Assembly: GCA_037157565.1 (NCBI GenBank)
Contig: JAZHRO010000036.1
Location: 22,122,501 to 22,186,500 of the forward strand
DNA from: Thalassia testudinum
Taxonomy: Eukaryota; Streptophyta; Magnoliopsida; Alismatales; Hydrocharitaceae
Direction: 5' to 3'
DNA length: 64,000 bases
Positions 11,448 to 22,880 of the stretch are shown in pieces. Made by a program: the position numbers and the translations under genes. The number at the start of each line of letters is the position of its first letter. The stretch's first letter is position 1. Below the pieces are notes generated by a model. That model ran no database searches and had not been told where the DNA came from. It worked only from the letters and a program-made list of their open reading frames with translations.

Positions 11448-13181
11448 TGAAAGTTCCCTACTAGGAGGGGGTGACGTAATAAAATACGGAAATAAAACAA
11501 TATCACAGAATAAACAAACAATCGCACAAGTACACAAGTAATTTTTAGGTGGAAACCCAAACCGGGTGAAAACCACCACCTAACCCTCTCGAGTTAGGAT
11601 TTTCCGATCAACCTAGTTGATCAAATCCACTAACCGAATCACTTTAAAATGAGGGTGATTCAACCTCAGTACAACCACGCTACAAGTACGAGGTTAGCGT
11701 TCCTCAACCCCTTCTCTCCACGAGAAGGATTTTGTCCCACGAAGGAGATCGGAATTCGCAAAGCGAATACCCAACCAAAAGACAAAGATAAAATAAACAA
11801 CAAACCTATAGAGCCAAAAAAGTAATAAACCTAAGCTTCTATAGGAAATAGGAAACTCCCCTTTGCAAGGAGTGCGTCGAGGATGACGCGGGTGCGTGAG
11901 CCACGCGACGGCATAACTTCGCTCTCGTAGACAACGGCAGGAGAGCGGGTGCGCAACGGTTTGATGCTCTCAAGATGATGGAGCTTGAGCTTGGAGATCA
12001 AGAGCTATCTAGAACACAAGAGAGTGGAAGTATGTTGCTTAAGTGTGTCTTGTGTTTCTCTTGGTGTGTCTTTGTGTCTCTAAGTGTGTTTTTGTGTTGC
12101 AAAGGTTCCCCTCTATTTATAGAGGCCTTAGGAAGGCTTTGGAAGGCTTAGGAAATGTTCTATAGCCGTTGGGTACAAAGCCCAAGTGAATCAGCCCGAA
12201 ATCAGGAACAATCATTGTTCTGACAGGCTTATCAGACGTCTAATTATAGCATCAGACGTCTGGAAGTTCACTTTAAGACGTCTGATTCCAAGGTTAGACG
12301 TCTGATTTTGGGCGGGTCTCTCCCTGACTTGGATCAGATCTAAACAGGGTTTTTGTGCAAGTCCATCAAACGACATACAGGATGTCTGGCACTATGTATG
12401 GACGTCTGGAAACCTACTTCTACAGTGGGAATTGATTTCCAAACGTTGCAACGGCTAGAAAATCTCTGAGAAGAGATTTTGGGTCAGTCGAGGCAAAACG
12501 GTCATTTATCAGACGTCTGGAAAGGCCTAAGGACGTCTGATAAGGCTCTAACGGTCATATTCTTGAGTGTTTGCTAAGCCAGCCAACGATCCACTAATTG
12601 GACGTCTGGCAAAGTCATCAGACGTCTCCTAAGACGTCTGGTCTAAGGTCTGGACGTCTGATTTCATCAGACAGAACTAACTATGTCCAGCCTAACAGTT
12701 ATCAGACGTCTAAAACAACAGTCAGACGTCTTAAAATACTTTATCAGACGTCTGATTTGGGAATTAGACGTCTGGAAATGCTGTTTAAGCCCTATATTGG
12801 TTTTCTAAGTATTCTACAGAAAACCTAAGTATCCTAGGGTTGTGCCGGTGTTCCTAGGACTACTGTTAGGGTTCTTTGAGGCTCTTTAACATAATTTCTA
12901 AGGAAATAAAGAGCAACAAAAGAAACGAAAAATACAACAAGTACAAAAGAAGGAAATCTATCCTATTCTTCATTTCCTTCCATCTTCAATCTTTCGCTCC
13001 GTGCGAACCTCCTCTGTTTTCCGTCAAGCTCCTCCAATCCGTCCTGGATGCAAGCTCGAACTCCATCTAAACACGTCCACATTTGCAATTGACCTGAAAT
13101 CTAGGACTCAAATTGCAAATGTTAAATAACACGTGTTTTGTTATCATCAAAACAAATGATCGTGGTGCTCTAGCACCAACA
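11448..13181 (-). repeat. E1 3' LTR
   Basis: 1734 bp, the same length as the other LTR. On the minus strand the TATA box CTATAAATAG lies at 12111-12122. Upstream of it (12234-12773) is an array of the palindrome AGACGTCT with 11 exact copies and several GGACGTCT variants. Confidence 0.93.
12234..12773 (-). promoter_or_regulatory. AGACGTCT palindrome array in the E1 3' LTR
   Basis: Exact 8-bp palindromes start at 12234, 12254, 12276, 12296, 12511, 12620, 12632, 12714, 12724, 12746 and 12766, with GGACGTCT or GATGTCT variants between them. Each exact copy contains GACGTC, an ACGT-core site of the kind bound by plant bZIP factors. The array is upstream of the TATA box in the transcription direction, the nearest copy 112 bp away, as expected of an enhancer. 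Confidence 0.75.
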
Positions 13182-13194
13182 TCTCCCCCTTTTT
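13182..13194 (-). promoter_or_regulatory. E1 polypurine tract
   Basis: AAAAAGGGGGAGA on the minus strand abuts the LTR start TGTTGG. Several similar tracts (CTCCCCCTT-like on the plus strand) lie within the next 270 bp, near 13225, 13338, 13373, 13410 and 13452, as in retroelements with multiple plus-strand primer sites. Confidence 0.85.
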
Positions 13195-13505
13195 GATGAT
13201 GACAAAACCATAAATAATAGTACAAAAAATCCTCCCCTTTTTGACATTATCAAAAAGGTTTGATTGATTTTAAATTTCCTATAACTCCCCTTAAAACATG
13301 CTCTTCTTATGAATTATTTTAACAAAGGTAATATTCTCCCCTTTTTGTAACAACAAGATAGCTATTGTTTTTCTCCCCCTTACTAAAGGAAATTTAGCTA
13401 CCTTATTTCTCCCCCTTAAAAATTGACAATTAGCTCATAAATTTTTTTAACTCCCCCTATCTAAATGCTACTGATAAAAAGATAGGGTAAAGGGTTTTAC
13501 CTCAC

Positions 13506-15234
13506 CTACCATGGCCAATAAAATGGCCCGAATGGTGGTGGTGGATGCCACATCGGATGGGGCTCCCATCCGTAGCTTGGAGGCCCGGGCATCGGTGCCG
13601 GTCTCCAGTCTGGTGGTCGACGTGCGGCGGGTCCGTCGTTTGTTCGCCGTCTCGTCAGTCTTCTTGTTCTCCTCCTTGGTCTACTCCTTGGTTCTCCCAA
13701 CTCGAGTTGACCAGGCTTTAGTTTGTAGGTCCAGTCCTTTGTGTTGTAGTTATCCCTGAACCCTACAAAACAAGATTCCAAATTTTTCTTCGGTATCCAA
13801 GTGAGCTTGGATCCGGATCTGTTAGCGGGTCTCCTTGATGGAGATCCTTTCTCAATCTTAGGGCTATAAAACTTGTCTACTTTGTTGATTAATTTGTTAG
13901 AATTTTTCCTAAGACATGCAATTTCTTTTTCTATAGTTTGCATCTTAGTCTTTAAATCATAGATTTCTAACTTTAGACTATCATTTTCCTCAATCAACTT
14001 ATTATTTTCATTGATGAGGTTATGATTTTCTAATAATAGGTTATCATTTTTAGGACAAGTTTCTAGATCCTTAAGTTTTATTTCTAACCTATCATTTTCA
14101 TTTTTAAGAAAACTAAGGTTCTTTTTAATGCTTTTATTTTCTATCCTAAGTGATTTACTAATCTCAAAAAGTTCATTAAATGCTTCTTGAAGATCGAGAT
14201 TTACCTCGTTGTCGCTGTCGTCGCTTCCACTTTCGCTGTCGCTGTTGGTTCCTCTGGCCATGAAACAAAAGCAAGCGGTTTCTTCCTTTTCTTCTTCTTC
14301 CTCCGAGCTGGAATCGTCCCAAGTGGCTTGGAACGCCTTCTTCTTAGATTTTTCCTTTTCCTTTTTCTTCTCCTTTTTGAGAAGAGGGCACTCTGGTCGT
14401 AGGTGCCCTTTCTCGTTGCAGTGGTAGCAACGTCTCGGGCTTTCCTTCTTCTCCTTTTTATCTTTCTTTAATTTCCTACAAACCTTGGAAAAATTTTTAA
14501 GTAAAATTCTAAAGTCTTCGTCGTCGGAACTTACCTCACTATCCGACGTGGCTCTGAAGGAGAGTCTTCTTCAGTTTGGGCTCCGGTGTATCCTTCTTCT
14601 TCTGCTTCAACTTTGTCTCGTAGGCCATTAGATTGCCTAGGAGATCTTCCATGTTGAGCTCCTCTACTTCGTTCGCCTCCTCGATGGCGGTGACTTTCTG
14701 TTCCCATTCCGGTCCAAGGGAACGAAGAAGCTTCCCTTAAAGCTCCCCCTTGATGAAGGTCTTCCCTAATGCTTTCAAATTATTTACAATGAGAGTGAAC
14801 CTAGTGTTCATCTCACTTAAAGACTCGTTAGGTTTCATAGAAAAAGATTCAAATTCTTGAGAAAGTAAATTAATTTTAGAAGTTTTTACCTTAGAGGTAC
14901 CTTCGTGGGTTACCTCAAGTGTGTGCCAAATCTCGTATGCGGTGGCGCATTGCGAGATTCTGTTGAACTCCTCTGGGCTGAGGGCACAATACAACGCGTT
15001 CACTGTTTTCGCGTTGAGCGAGAGTTCCCGAATCTGCTGCTGCGAGTATCCTGCATCCGGTCGCTCCGGGATCTCGTATGAGGCTTCGCAACGTCCCCAT
15101 AGAGCGAAGTCCGTGGCTTGAAGCCACATCCTCATCCTCAGCTTCCAGTAGCTGTAGTTGTTCCCGTCAAAGTAGGGTGGTCGGACGGTTGACTGCCCTT
15201 CGGAGATTCTGATTGCGGCTATGCTTCCCTCCAT
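13506..15234 (-). pseudogene. E1 gag (copia type), one stop and one frameshift
   Basis: The start is the ATG at 15234, 58 bp after the primer site. The N-terminal part (15234-14737) is a copia Gag domain: FDGNNYSYWKLRMRMWLQA, ALWGRCEASYEIPER, and LSEMNTRFTLIVNNLKALGK near its end. An in-frame TAA at 14737-14739 breaks it, and the frame then continues readably to about 14575, where a single-base shift moves coding into another frame. That frame has the zinc knuckle CYHCNEKGHLRPEC (14388-14429; C-X2-C-X4-H-X4-C), Lys- and Glu-rich runs, a coiled coil (about 14210-13900) and an Arg-rich then Pro/Trp-rich tail ending at 13506. Gag binds and packages element RNA. With no pol in the element, E1 would need enzymes from another copy. 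Confidence 0.88.
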
Positions 15235-15280
15235 GATCTAGATCCTCGCCGGTTTGTAACACCGATTTCGCGAGACCTGC

Positions 15281-15292
15281 TCTGATACCAAT
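15281..15292 (-). promoter_or_regulatory. E1 primer-binding site (initiator Met tRNA)
   Basis: GCTCTGATACCA on the plus strand, hence TGGTATCAGAGC on the sense strand, directly after the 5' LTR (15293-17026). It is the standard copia minus-strand primer site and fixes the element's orientation. Confidence 0.92.
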
Positions 15293-17026
15293 TGAAAGTT
15301 CCTTACTAGGAGGGGGTGACGTAATAAAATGCGGAAATAAAACAATATCACAGAATAAACAAACAATCGCACAAGTACACAAGTAATTTTTAGGTGGAAA
15401 CCCAAACCGGATGAAAACCACCACCTAACCCTCTCGAGTTAGGATTTTCCGATCAACCTAGTTGATCAAATCCACTAACCGAATCACTTTAAAACGAGGG
15501 TGATTCAACCTCAGTACAACCACGCTACAAGTACGAGGGTAGCGTTCCTCAACCCCTTCTCTCCACGAGAAGGATTTTGTCCCACGAAGGAGATGGGAAT
15601 TCGCAAAGTGAATACCCAACCAAAAGACAAAGATAAAATAAACAACAAACCTATAGAGCCAACAAAGTAATAAACCTAAGCTTCTATAGGAAATAGGAAA
15701 CTCCCCTTTGCAAGGAGTGCGTCGAGGATGACGCGGGTGCGTGAGCCACGCGACGGCGCAACTTCGCTCTCGTAGACAACGGCGGGAGAGCGGGTGCGCA
15801 GCGGTTTGATGCTCTCAAGATGATGGAGCTTGAGCTTGGAGAGCAAGAGCTATCTAGGACAAAAGAGAGTGGAAGTATGTTGCTTAAGTGTGTCTTGTGT
15901 TTATCTTGATGTGTCTTTGTGTCTCTAAGTGTGTTTTTGTGTTGCAAAGGTTCCCCTCTATTTATAGAGGCCTTAGGAAGGCTTTGGAAGGCTTAGGAAA
16001 GGTTCTATAGCCGTTGGGTACAAAGCCCAAGTGAATCAGCCCGAAATCAGGAATAATCATTGTTCTGACAAGCTTATCAGATGTCTAATTATAGCATCAG
16101 ACGTCTGGAAGTTCACTTTAAGACGTCTGATTCCAAGGTCAGACGTCTGATTTTGGGTGGGTCTCTCCCTGACTTGGATCAGATCTAAACAGGGTTTTTG
16201 TCCAAGTCCATCAGACGACATACAGGACGTCTGGCACTATGTATGGATGTCTGGAAACCTACTTCTACAGTGGGAATTGATTTCCAAACGTTGCAACGGC
16301 TAGAAAATCTCTGAGAAGAGATTTTGGGTCAGCCGAGGCAAAACGGTCATTTATCAGACATCTGGAAAGGCCTAAGGACGTCTGATAAGGCTCTAACGGT
16401 CATATTCTTGAGTGTTTGCTAAGCCAGCTAACGGTCCACTAATTGGACATCTGGCAAAGTCATCAGACGTCTCCTAAGACGTTTGGTCTATGGTCTGGAC
16501 GTCTGATTTCATCAGACAGAGCTAACTATGTCCAGCCTAACAGTTATCAGACGTCTGAAACAACAGTCAGACGTCTTAAAATACTTTATCAGATGTCTAA
16601 TTTGGGAATTAGACGTCTGGAAATGCTGTTTGAGCCCTATATTGGTTTTCTAAGTATTCTACATAAAACCTAAGTATCCTAGGGTTTTGCCAGTGTTCCT
16701 AGGACTACTGTTAGGGTTCTTTGAGGCTCTTTAACATAATTTCTAAGGAAATAAAGAGCAACAAAAGAAACGAAAAATACAACAAGTACAAAAGAAGGAA
16801 ATCTATCCTATTCTTCATTTCCTTCCATCTTCAATCTTTCTCTCCACGCGAACCTCCTCTATTTTCCGTCAAGCTCCTCCAATCCATCCTGGATGCGAGC
16901 TCGAACTCCGTCTAAACACGTCCACATTTGCAATTGACCTGAAATCTAGGTCTCAAATTGCAAATGTTAAATAACATGTGTTTTGTTATCATTAAAACAA
17001 ATGATCGTGGTGCTCTAGCACCAACA
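15293..17026 (-). repeat. E1 5' LTR
   Basis: 1734 bp. The TATA box is at 15956-15967 (minus strand) and the palindrome array spans 16079-16618. Several AGACGTCT copies are decayed to AGATGTCT or AGACATCT here, that is, C-to-T or G-to-A changes at the CpG. Confidence 0.93.
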
Positions 17027-18166
17027 ATTTTAACCTAAATAGATGTGTCCATATCACCCAACTATTGAAGGAGAAGTGTGTTTCGTTGGATTATCATCCA
17101 ACGATCATGAAGGAGCCACATCACCCTCTCCGTGTACCCCTCATCGAAGAAGAACACATCTCAGCCGTAGGATCTTCATCCAACGGCTGAGATCGGCCGC
17201 ACTTGAATTCCATACTGTGACATAAGAGGCAGTGTAGTACAGCAGTCACCGCCTTCATGCGAGAGCAAAGTACATGTGTTTGAATTGCGCGGAGTGTGAA
17301 ATCGAAGAGGCGGTGCGCATAGATTCAGTTGAACCATCAGATGGAGATCGAGAGGCACGAAGGCAATATCATGAAGATGAGCTGGATTAGGTGGTGCAGG
17401 TGAATGCACGTGATCATGTGCAGGTGGACGTGCCGATAGATGTGCAAGGATTAGGTGGTGCTGCGATAGTTTAAGTCGTCCGATCGCAAGATCGGATGGC
17501 TAAAATCAACCACACGTTCGCTCGTGCGAGGAGCGCGGAGGTGGTGGATCCAGTAGTATGGAGGGCAACACGTGTGAGCATCTGGTACGTTCTATGCTTT
17601 ATGGGTGCGTGGAAGGTTATTTTGAGGCACTATTTGGTCCGTTAATCTCCCGATCGGTGGATTTGATCACATCCAAGGGTGTTGCATGGTTTTGGGGGCC
17701 TAAATACCTGTTTTGCCCCTCATTGAAGCTAGAAAAAGAGCCCCAGAGCCCCCAATTGAGAGGCAACTTCCACTGGACACATCTCTAGCCTCTCTCCCTT
17801 TGCAACTTCTCTCCAGTCTTCTTCCTGGTGCTCTGGATTTGAAGTGTTGTTGCACTTCACATAAGCATCCCACAAGCAACGCTGTCCATCTATTTTCTCC
17901 CTCTATTATTTAGCATAGTTGTTTTAATTCCTAGTTTGAGAACTATTTATCATTAGCAATAAAAATCTAATTTTGTAAATATCTGGTCTTTATTTTTGTG
18001 TTGCATTAGGATAGATTAGTTAATATGAAAAGCTTTGAAAATCTTGTTTTGCCTCTTTATGAACAACTCAGGACACACCTACTCTGATTTATAAATTTAT
18101 TTGTTTTGACGTGATTCGCACTACAATGATAGAAATAATATTGTACATGTTTCGCATCGAACAAGT

Positions 18167-18183
18167 TGGCGTCTTTACTGGGG
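18167..18183 (+). promoter_or_regulatory. C1 primer-binding site (degenerate Asp type)
   Basis: TGGCGTCTTTACTGGGG begins three bases after the LTR end (18163), the same spacing as in family A. It is followed by AGGTAAC, the degenerate counterpart of the AGGCAAC seen after the other sites. Confidence 0.7.
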
Positions 18184-19613
18184 AGGTAACAGAAATTTTT
18201 AAAGCTTTTCCTCTTAGTGCTTATTTGAGATTTCTAACCTACTTTATTGATTTCTTGTGTACAGGAAACGTAGAAATCTGAGAAGAAACGTGTCAACAAA
18301 AAAATTACAAGGTTCTAATCTTAGGTAAGTACTCGTATCTTATATTAGGTTAGATTTTGTTTCGAGAAAAAAAATTAAAAAAAAATTGGTGTTTCACTTG
18401 AACCTTAGGATTAGCAATTGCTTGCGTTTTGAAAAAAAAAATCTCTTATCAGAGGGAATCAACAAAACCACCTCCTATATTTTCGGGCTAAAACAAACTC
18501 TCATCTTAAAAATTCAATTCTTGCAAATTTGTGCCTCCAAAAATTCTAAACTTTCTACTAGACATGTGTTTTGAAATCAGAAACAATATATCCAAATTTT
18601 GCGCAATTCGGAGTTATATAAAAATTTTAAAAATTCAGGAACTAAACTACTATAAAATTTGTTATTGTTCCTAATCTTTCAGAGTTAAAAATATCATAGG
18701 AATTTTTATACTACTTCGATTGACTTGAAATTTGTAGCACCGAATTCCAATGAAAATAAAAACTTTAGGAAAGATATAAAACAAATATTTTCTACACATT
18801 TGATTTGCATGTACTATTCAATCACTAAGCAGGGGTCAAAATAGACTACAAAACCCTCAGTACACTTTAAATGTAAAAAAAATAGAAAATGTGCATTAAA
18901 CTTCTTGAAAAAATATTTTCTATGTGCCTAGTTGGTGGTGAAATAGGAACAATTAATTGCATTGAGTGGGTCACACTACCTTACTTGCTTTGAGCTTAAA
19001 TCGAATCATTTAGTACTATCTGCTTTTAGGGTTTCAGATTAAGGTAGAGCACACTTACATTTCCATACTTAAAGGAAATCTATCCAACAATTGAGACTTA
19101 TAAAACCTCTTGTGTGCCTCATTAGAACCATTGTTTGAAGATATTTACTCAAGTGAACCTTAAAATTCATTAATACAAGCAATTGAACCTTAAAATTCAA
19201 TTCATCATAAAAAATTGCTTGTGAACCGCTTGCCTGTGCACATCACACTTTGAAAATCAATTTTATGGGCAACACCCCCTAACGCCCATCATATTCCAAA
19301 AGCACTCCAAGCCTAAGCCAAAAATTGAGTAGACGTGCCCTAGGTAGGACTAATCAGATTAGTAACTTGAAATTAGATTGGGCTAAGGTCAAGACCTTGT
19401 CTACTTGAACCCATTGATGATAAGAAAGGTCAGTGCAGTAACCACGTTAACCCTTAGTGGTGTCCCGCCATGTGGGGATTCCTACAGGGTCCCACCCTTT
19501 TACCCAGCCAAGTAATTCAAGGTTTGATCTAAGCTAGTCATATTTTGGGAAGCCAAGGGTGGGGATTCACTCATCTATCTTCTTTCTCTCATCTATTAAC
19601 TTTCTTCTAGTAC
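18184..19613 (+). other. C1 5' leader
   Basis: AT-rich, with no supported gene. It precedes the first recognisable coding remnant, as in the other families. Confidence 0.5.
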
Positions 19614-20813
19614 ATGGACGCTAGAAGGTCTTTGAACCCTAATTCGGTACCACCTTTAGAGAGTAATCTAAGGAGAAGACCCAATTTTTCTATGTCTGAA
19701 TCCTTTCCAATGGGTAATTACCATGAGGAAGAACCAATCAAGGAGAATAACTTGGACCCATACTCTTTCACTTCCCACTATTCCTCCTCTTCTCCCTATC
19801 CCAACCGATCCCTTACTCCAACCTCTTTAGGATGGGAGAACTCTTCTCAACACCCAGGACTTGATTCCCTTATCTACACCTCATATTCCTCAGGTATAGT
19901 TAGGCCTACCTCGTCCTTACAGAATCCCACATGAATCTTTGGATATCAAGGATCTCTACAATCTCAAGAGACACTCTCCATATAGGACCAGCACTTGATT
20001 GTCATGACCAACTATCTTGATCGGTTCAGCCAGTCTCATCTCTCCCCTGGTTAGGGATATGCCTCAGAGTCCCAATACCTAGGATATCAATCCTAGCCTT
20101 GAAACCACTTTGCAAATCATCCCAATTACACCCAACCCACTCCACCCTCTTATTGGGATAAACCTACACGACCAAACCAAGGATATGATTCTTACCCTAG
20201 GTATTCAAATAATAGATATTCTGATTTGACTAAGGTTAGAAATCCTAGAATTATTATCCTCAACCCACTCAAACCCCTAACCATGGCGGTGATCCTGAGA
20301 TTACCCAATTGCTCCAAGTAGCCCAAGAGATGAGAGAAGCTAATAAAAGAAATATGGATACCTTGACAAAAGAACTTAATAGAATTTAGGAAGCACAACA
20401 TGATAATCTTGGTCAGAGTGTGCCACAAGTTGGTTGTAAGCCACTTAAGGTTGAGGATCCAACCTTAAGTATGACATCTTATTCAGTCCCAACCTCTACA
20501 TACACCATGCCCACCCACCAGCCCTGTGATTATTCAGAATAGATCCTACCCGGACCTACATCTGAACTAATTGATAATTCTGATATCCCAAAGATCAACT
20601 TTTAGGAGAAAGACTTGAGGATCTAAATCTTGATTTAGAACCTAAATTACAATCCTTTATGTCAAAAGATGCACAATTGGACCACGCGAATGAATTGGAT
20701 TTGGATACCTTGAAAAGTTTGGGAGAATCAGAACAAGATTATGAAGAGCCCCATCAAGAAGATAGAAGGATTGTGGATAGTGACACTCCCAGCCAGGCAC
20801 GGTTGGATGATTC
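19614..20813 (+). pseudogene. C1 element protein, N-terminal half (broken)
   Basis: The first open part (19614-19934) starts MDARRSLNPNSVPP and is rich in Ser, Pro, Tyr and Asn. Beyond its TGA, frame-shifted pieces continue: a Tyr/Pro-rich stretch, then a heptad-like helix (about 20300-20400, EITQLLQVAQEMREANKR), then 20659-20813, acidic, ending RLDDS where G1 inserted. The order (low-complexity, helix, acidic) is that of families A, B and D. No known domain is recognised. Confidence 0.5.
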
Positions 20814-22142
20814 TGTTGGAACCTTGTTTAACATCTTGTTTTGGTGTTAACAAAATTATTGTAGATTCATATTTGCAATTGAGTGCTTTTCAGATTTAGG
20901 TGAAGATCAAGGCAAACATTGAATTATGGCAAGGAGGCATGATAACAAAGAGGAAAGACGATGAGGAGGAAGAAGATCATCTCTGATCTTTAGCTTTTTA
21001 GATTAGGTTCTTATTTCTTACAATGTATGCCTCTTAACAAAGTAATATAAGTTAGATTGTAAAATTAATTAGAGATAAATTAGGATTAACATTACAATCA
21101 TTTTCAAAGAACGTACTCAAAACTTAATCTTTGTAAAATCTCAAAATAAAGGTACTTGAAAGCAAGTACCGGCACTGTTCATAAGTATTGGTACATGCAA
21201 GGCACAGGTTTGAGCCTTTGTCTCAAACTGTAAACAACAAGTACCAATACTAATCAAGAGTACCAGTATCTGATGGTCATAGTTTGAAGACTCAATTTGG
21301 GCTTGGACCTTACGGGCACCGGTACCCATGATGAGTAATAGTACAGGTAAGTCACAATGCCTAGTGAGTATCAAACCTAGGAGTCACAAGTACTAGTATC
21401 CATGATGAGTACTAGTACCAGGACTCTTGTGTGCTAGCTATAGTAAAACTGTGAGTAGCTAGTATTGGTACTAATACTTCAGTACTAATACCAGTTAGCC
21501 ATTGGCTCAAATCTAAATGGCTGCAAAATTGATTTTGAGGACTTGAATGTTGGGATTTAAACCCTAACGTCTAGTAGACATATTACTAAGGTTCTAACTC
21601 TATAAAAGGACTCTAGGACTCATAATTTAAATACAAGAAATACAACGAAAAACATAAGAGCTATATTTCATATTTCCATCATATTTTGAAGAGAAGTTGT
21701 TTACTACTCTCAATCTCTCTATGATTTACAGACACATCAATGTACTTTTCTTATGCAATTACAAAGCGTTCACGACCTTCCTAGGTTCTCCAATTGGTAT
21801 ATTTATTTTTTATTTTTGTTGAGAGGCTTAGGTATTTTGTTGTAAGATTTCTTTTGTTTTACACCAGTGCTATCTTTGTAATTGACCTTCTTGCTCGTTG
21901 GGTTGTGATAACCCATTGTTGTACTTAAGTTGAGGTTACCTGTTAATTACCTCGGTTAGTAAAGTGATTCCCTCAAGGTTGAGGGAATCAGGTTAAAAAT
22001 CCTAAGCTAGGAGGCTTAGGTAGTGGAATACCCAAGTGAGTGGGGAACCACTATACATATTGCGTCAATTTTTGTGGATTGTTATTTGTTCAAATCTTTT
22101 TATTACTAATAACCACCTTGAGTTTGTTTGCGCACAGCCATC
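20814..22142 (+). mobile_element. G1, copia-like LTR insertion; right end uncertain
   Basis: Begins TGTTGGAACC and interrupts the C1 coding remnant. A plus-strand TATAAAAGG is at 21601-21609. Upstream lies a cluster of GTAC-containing palindromes (about 21151-21494). The left 5-bp flank is GATTC. I could not find a convincing matching TSD, so the right limit near 22142 is approximate. No internal region or second LTR is seen, so it is a solo or truncated LTR. Assignment to copia rests on the TGTTGG start and its likeness to E1 in promoter layout. Confidence 0.55.
21151..21494 (+). promoter_or_regulatory. GTAC-type palindrome cluster in G1
   Basis: Repeated units of about 10-12 bp include GTACTAGTAC (21409-21418), a perfect palindrome. 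Others are GGCACCGGTACCC near 21315 and GGTACTAATACTTCAGTACTAATACC near 21468-21492, each self-complementary or nearly so. The cluster ends 107 bp before the TATA box. Confidence 0.6.
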
Positions 22143-22189
22143 AGATCATTGCATAGTATATGTTAGATCCAAGGTTTCCATAAGAATTT

Positions 22190-22880
22190 GATATGATTTT
22201 CTCTGAGGATTACCATGATCAGAAGTGCTTAGACGATTCGATATCTGGATTCGATGATACTAATCATTCTAAGATATTCCATATAGAAGATGAATTTGCT
22301 TTCACTTCTGTATCATCTAATTCGCACCCTTCTCTTCCCATCCACTAGAGTCCTAAGGAAAATCCTGACTCTTATCCCCAACATCTTGAGATTGAACAAA
22401 ATAGACAATCCCCTTATGAAAAAGATGTTTAAGAGATTGCAGAATTATTGGGGATGGCTTATGATGATTTATCTGAGGAAGCAAAGAATTTTGCTAAATA
22501 ATGGAATTTGGAGGAACTTGATTTGATTGATGAGAAACAAGAAGACATGCCCTCAGATGATGTAGTTCAAGAGAAAGACAATTGGGATCAAATTTATAAT
22601 CCTACTAAAAAATTCATACAACTAAAAGAATTTAAGGCCTTGATTAATCTAGATTCCGATCTTACTTCCCCTAAGGAATTGATTCTAAGGAATAATGAAT
22701 TTTCATCCATTGCATTTGAGGATTTGCATCATCAATTAAGATAGGATTTGGGCAACTTGTATGAGATTTTTTATCACCCTAGGGATGAGCTTGAGTATAC
22801 TGATATCCAGCATGACTTGGGTGAATCTGGAACTATTAAGATAAACCACTGGATGTTATTTGACTCACTACTCTACATCC
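22190..22880 (+). pseudogene. C1 element protein, acidic C-terminal half (broken)
   Basis: Resumes after G1. Acidic blocks such as FSEDYHDQKCLDDSISGFDD, DLIDEKQEDMPSDDVV and KFIQLKEFKALINLDSDL lie in alternating frames (22290-22526, 22508-22744) with several stops. It corresponds in place and composition to the acidic regions of A, B and D. Confidence 0.45.

Larger units (their letters stand above)
11448..17026 (-). mobile_element. E1, complete gag-only Ty1/copia element
   Basis: Two 1734-bp LTRs (11448-13181 and 15293-17026) flank only 2111 bp of interior. The TSD ATTTT is perfect (11443-11447 and 17027-17031). On the minus strand the LTR begins TGTTGGTGC and ends CTTTCA. It is followed by TGGTATCAGAGC, the initiator-Met primer site typical of copia, and preceded by AAAAAGGGGGAGA. 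The interior encodes Gag only: no protease, integrase or reverse transcriptase is present, nor room for them. The LTRs differ by at least 18 substitutions in the first 700 bp, so the copy is not recent. Long LTRs, a coiled-coil Gag and repeated polypurine tracts suggest the SIRE/Maximus lineage (inference). Confidence 0.93.
2646..17056 (-). mobile_element. Element A1, family A non-autonomous LTR retrotransposon
   Basis: Perfect 5-bp TSD CCCAA at 2641-2645 and 17057-17061. On the minus strand the LTR starts TGATATRGACA and ends CCCATCA. The 5' LTR is on the right (9911-17056, interrupted by E1) and the 3' LTR on the left (2646-5560, interrupted by S1). Without those insertions the LTRs are about 1.56 and 1.50 kb and the whole element about 7.4 kb. 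The primer site is at 9891-9907 and the polypurine tract at 5561-5573. The interior carries two long minus-strand frames but no protease, reverse transcriptase or integrase. A2 and A3 are relatives. Confidence 0.9.
9911..17056 (-). repeat. A1 5' LTR, split by E1
   Basis: The parts are 9911-11447 and 17032-17056. The terminal 25 bp of the LTR lie on the far side of E1, and the shared ATTTT shows the original joined sequence. The minus-strand TATA sequence CTATAAAAGGACC lies near 10617-10630, and the conserved R-region hairpin at about 10517-10558. Confidence 0.85.
2172..18163 (+). repeat. C1 5' LTR, split by element A1
   Basis: The two parts are 2172-2645 and 17062-18163, about 1.58 kb together. 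They match the 3' LTR parts at 25026-25528, 28195-28891 and 37024-37363. Relative to the 3' LTR, about 22 bases next to the A1 insertion site are missing here. Inside are inverted repeats of the form CGTTGGAT-TATC-ATCCAACG (near 17084) and AGCCGT..ACGGCT (near 17164). Confidence 0.85.

Noticed and set aside
12234..12773. Regularly recurring motif considered as a CRISPR-like array
   Set aside because: The repeats are 8-bp palindromes with irregular gaps inside an LTR of a plant element.
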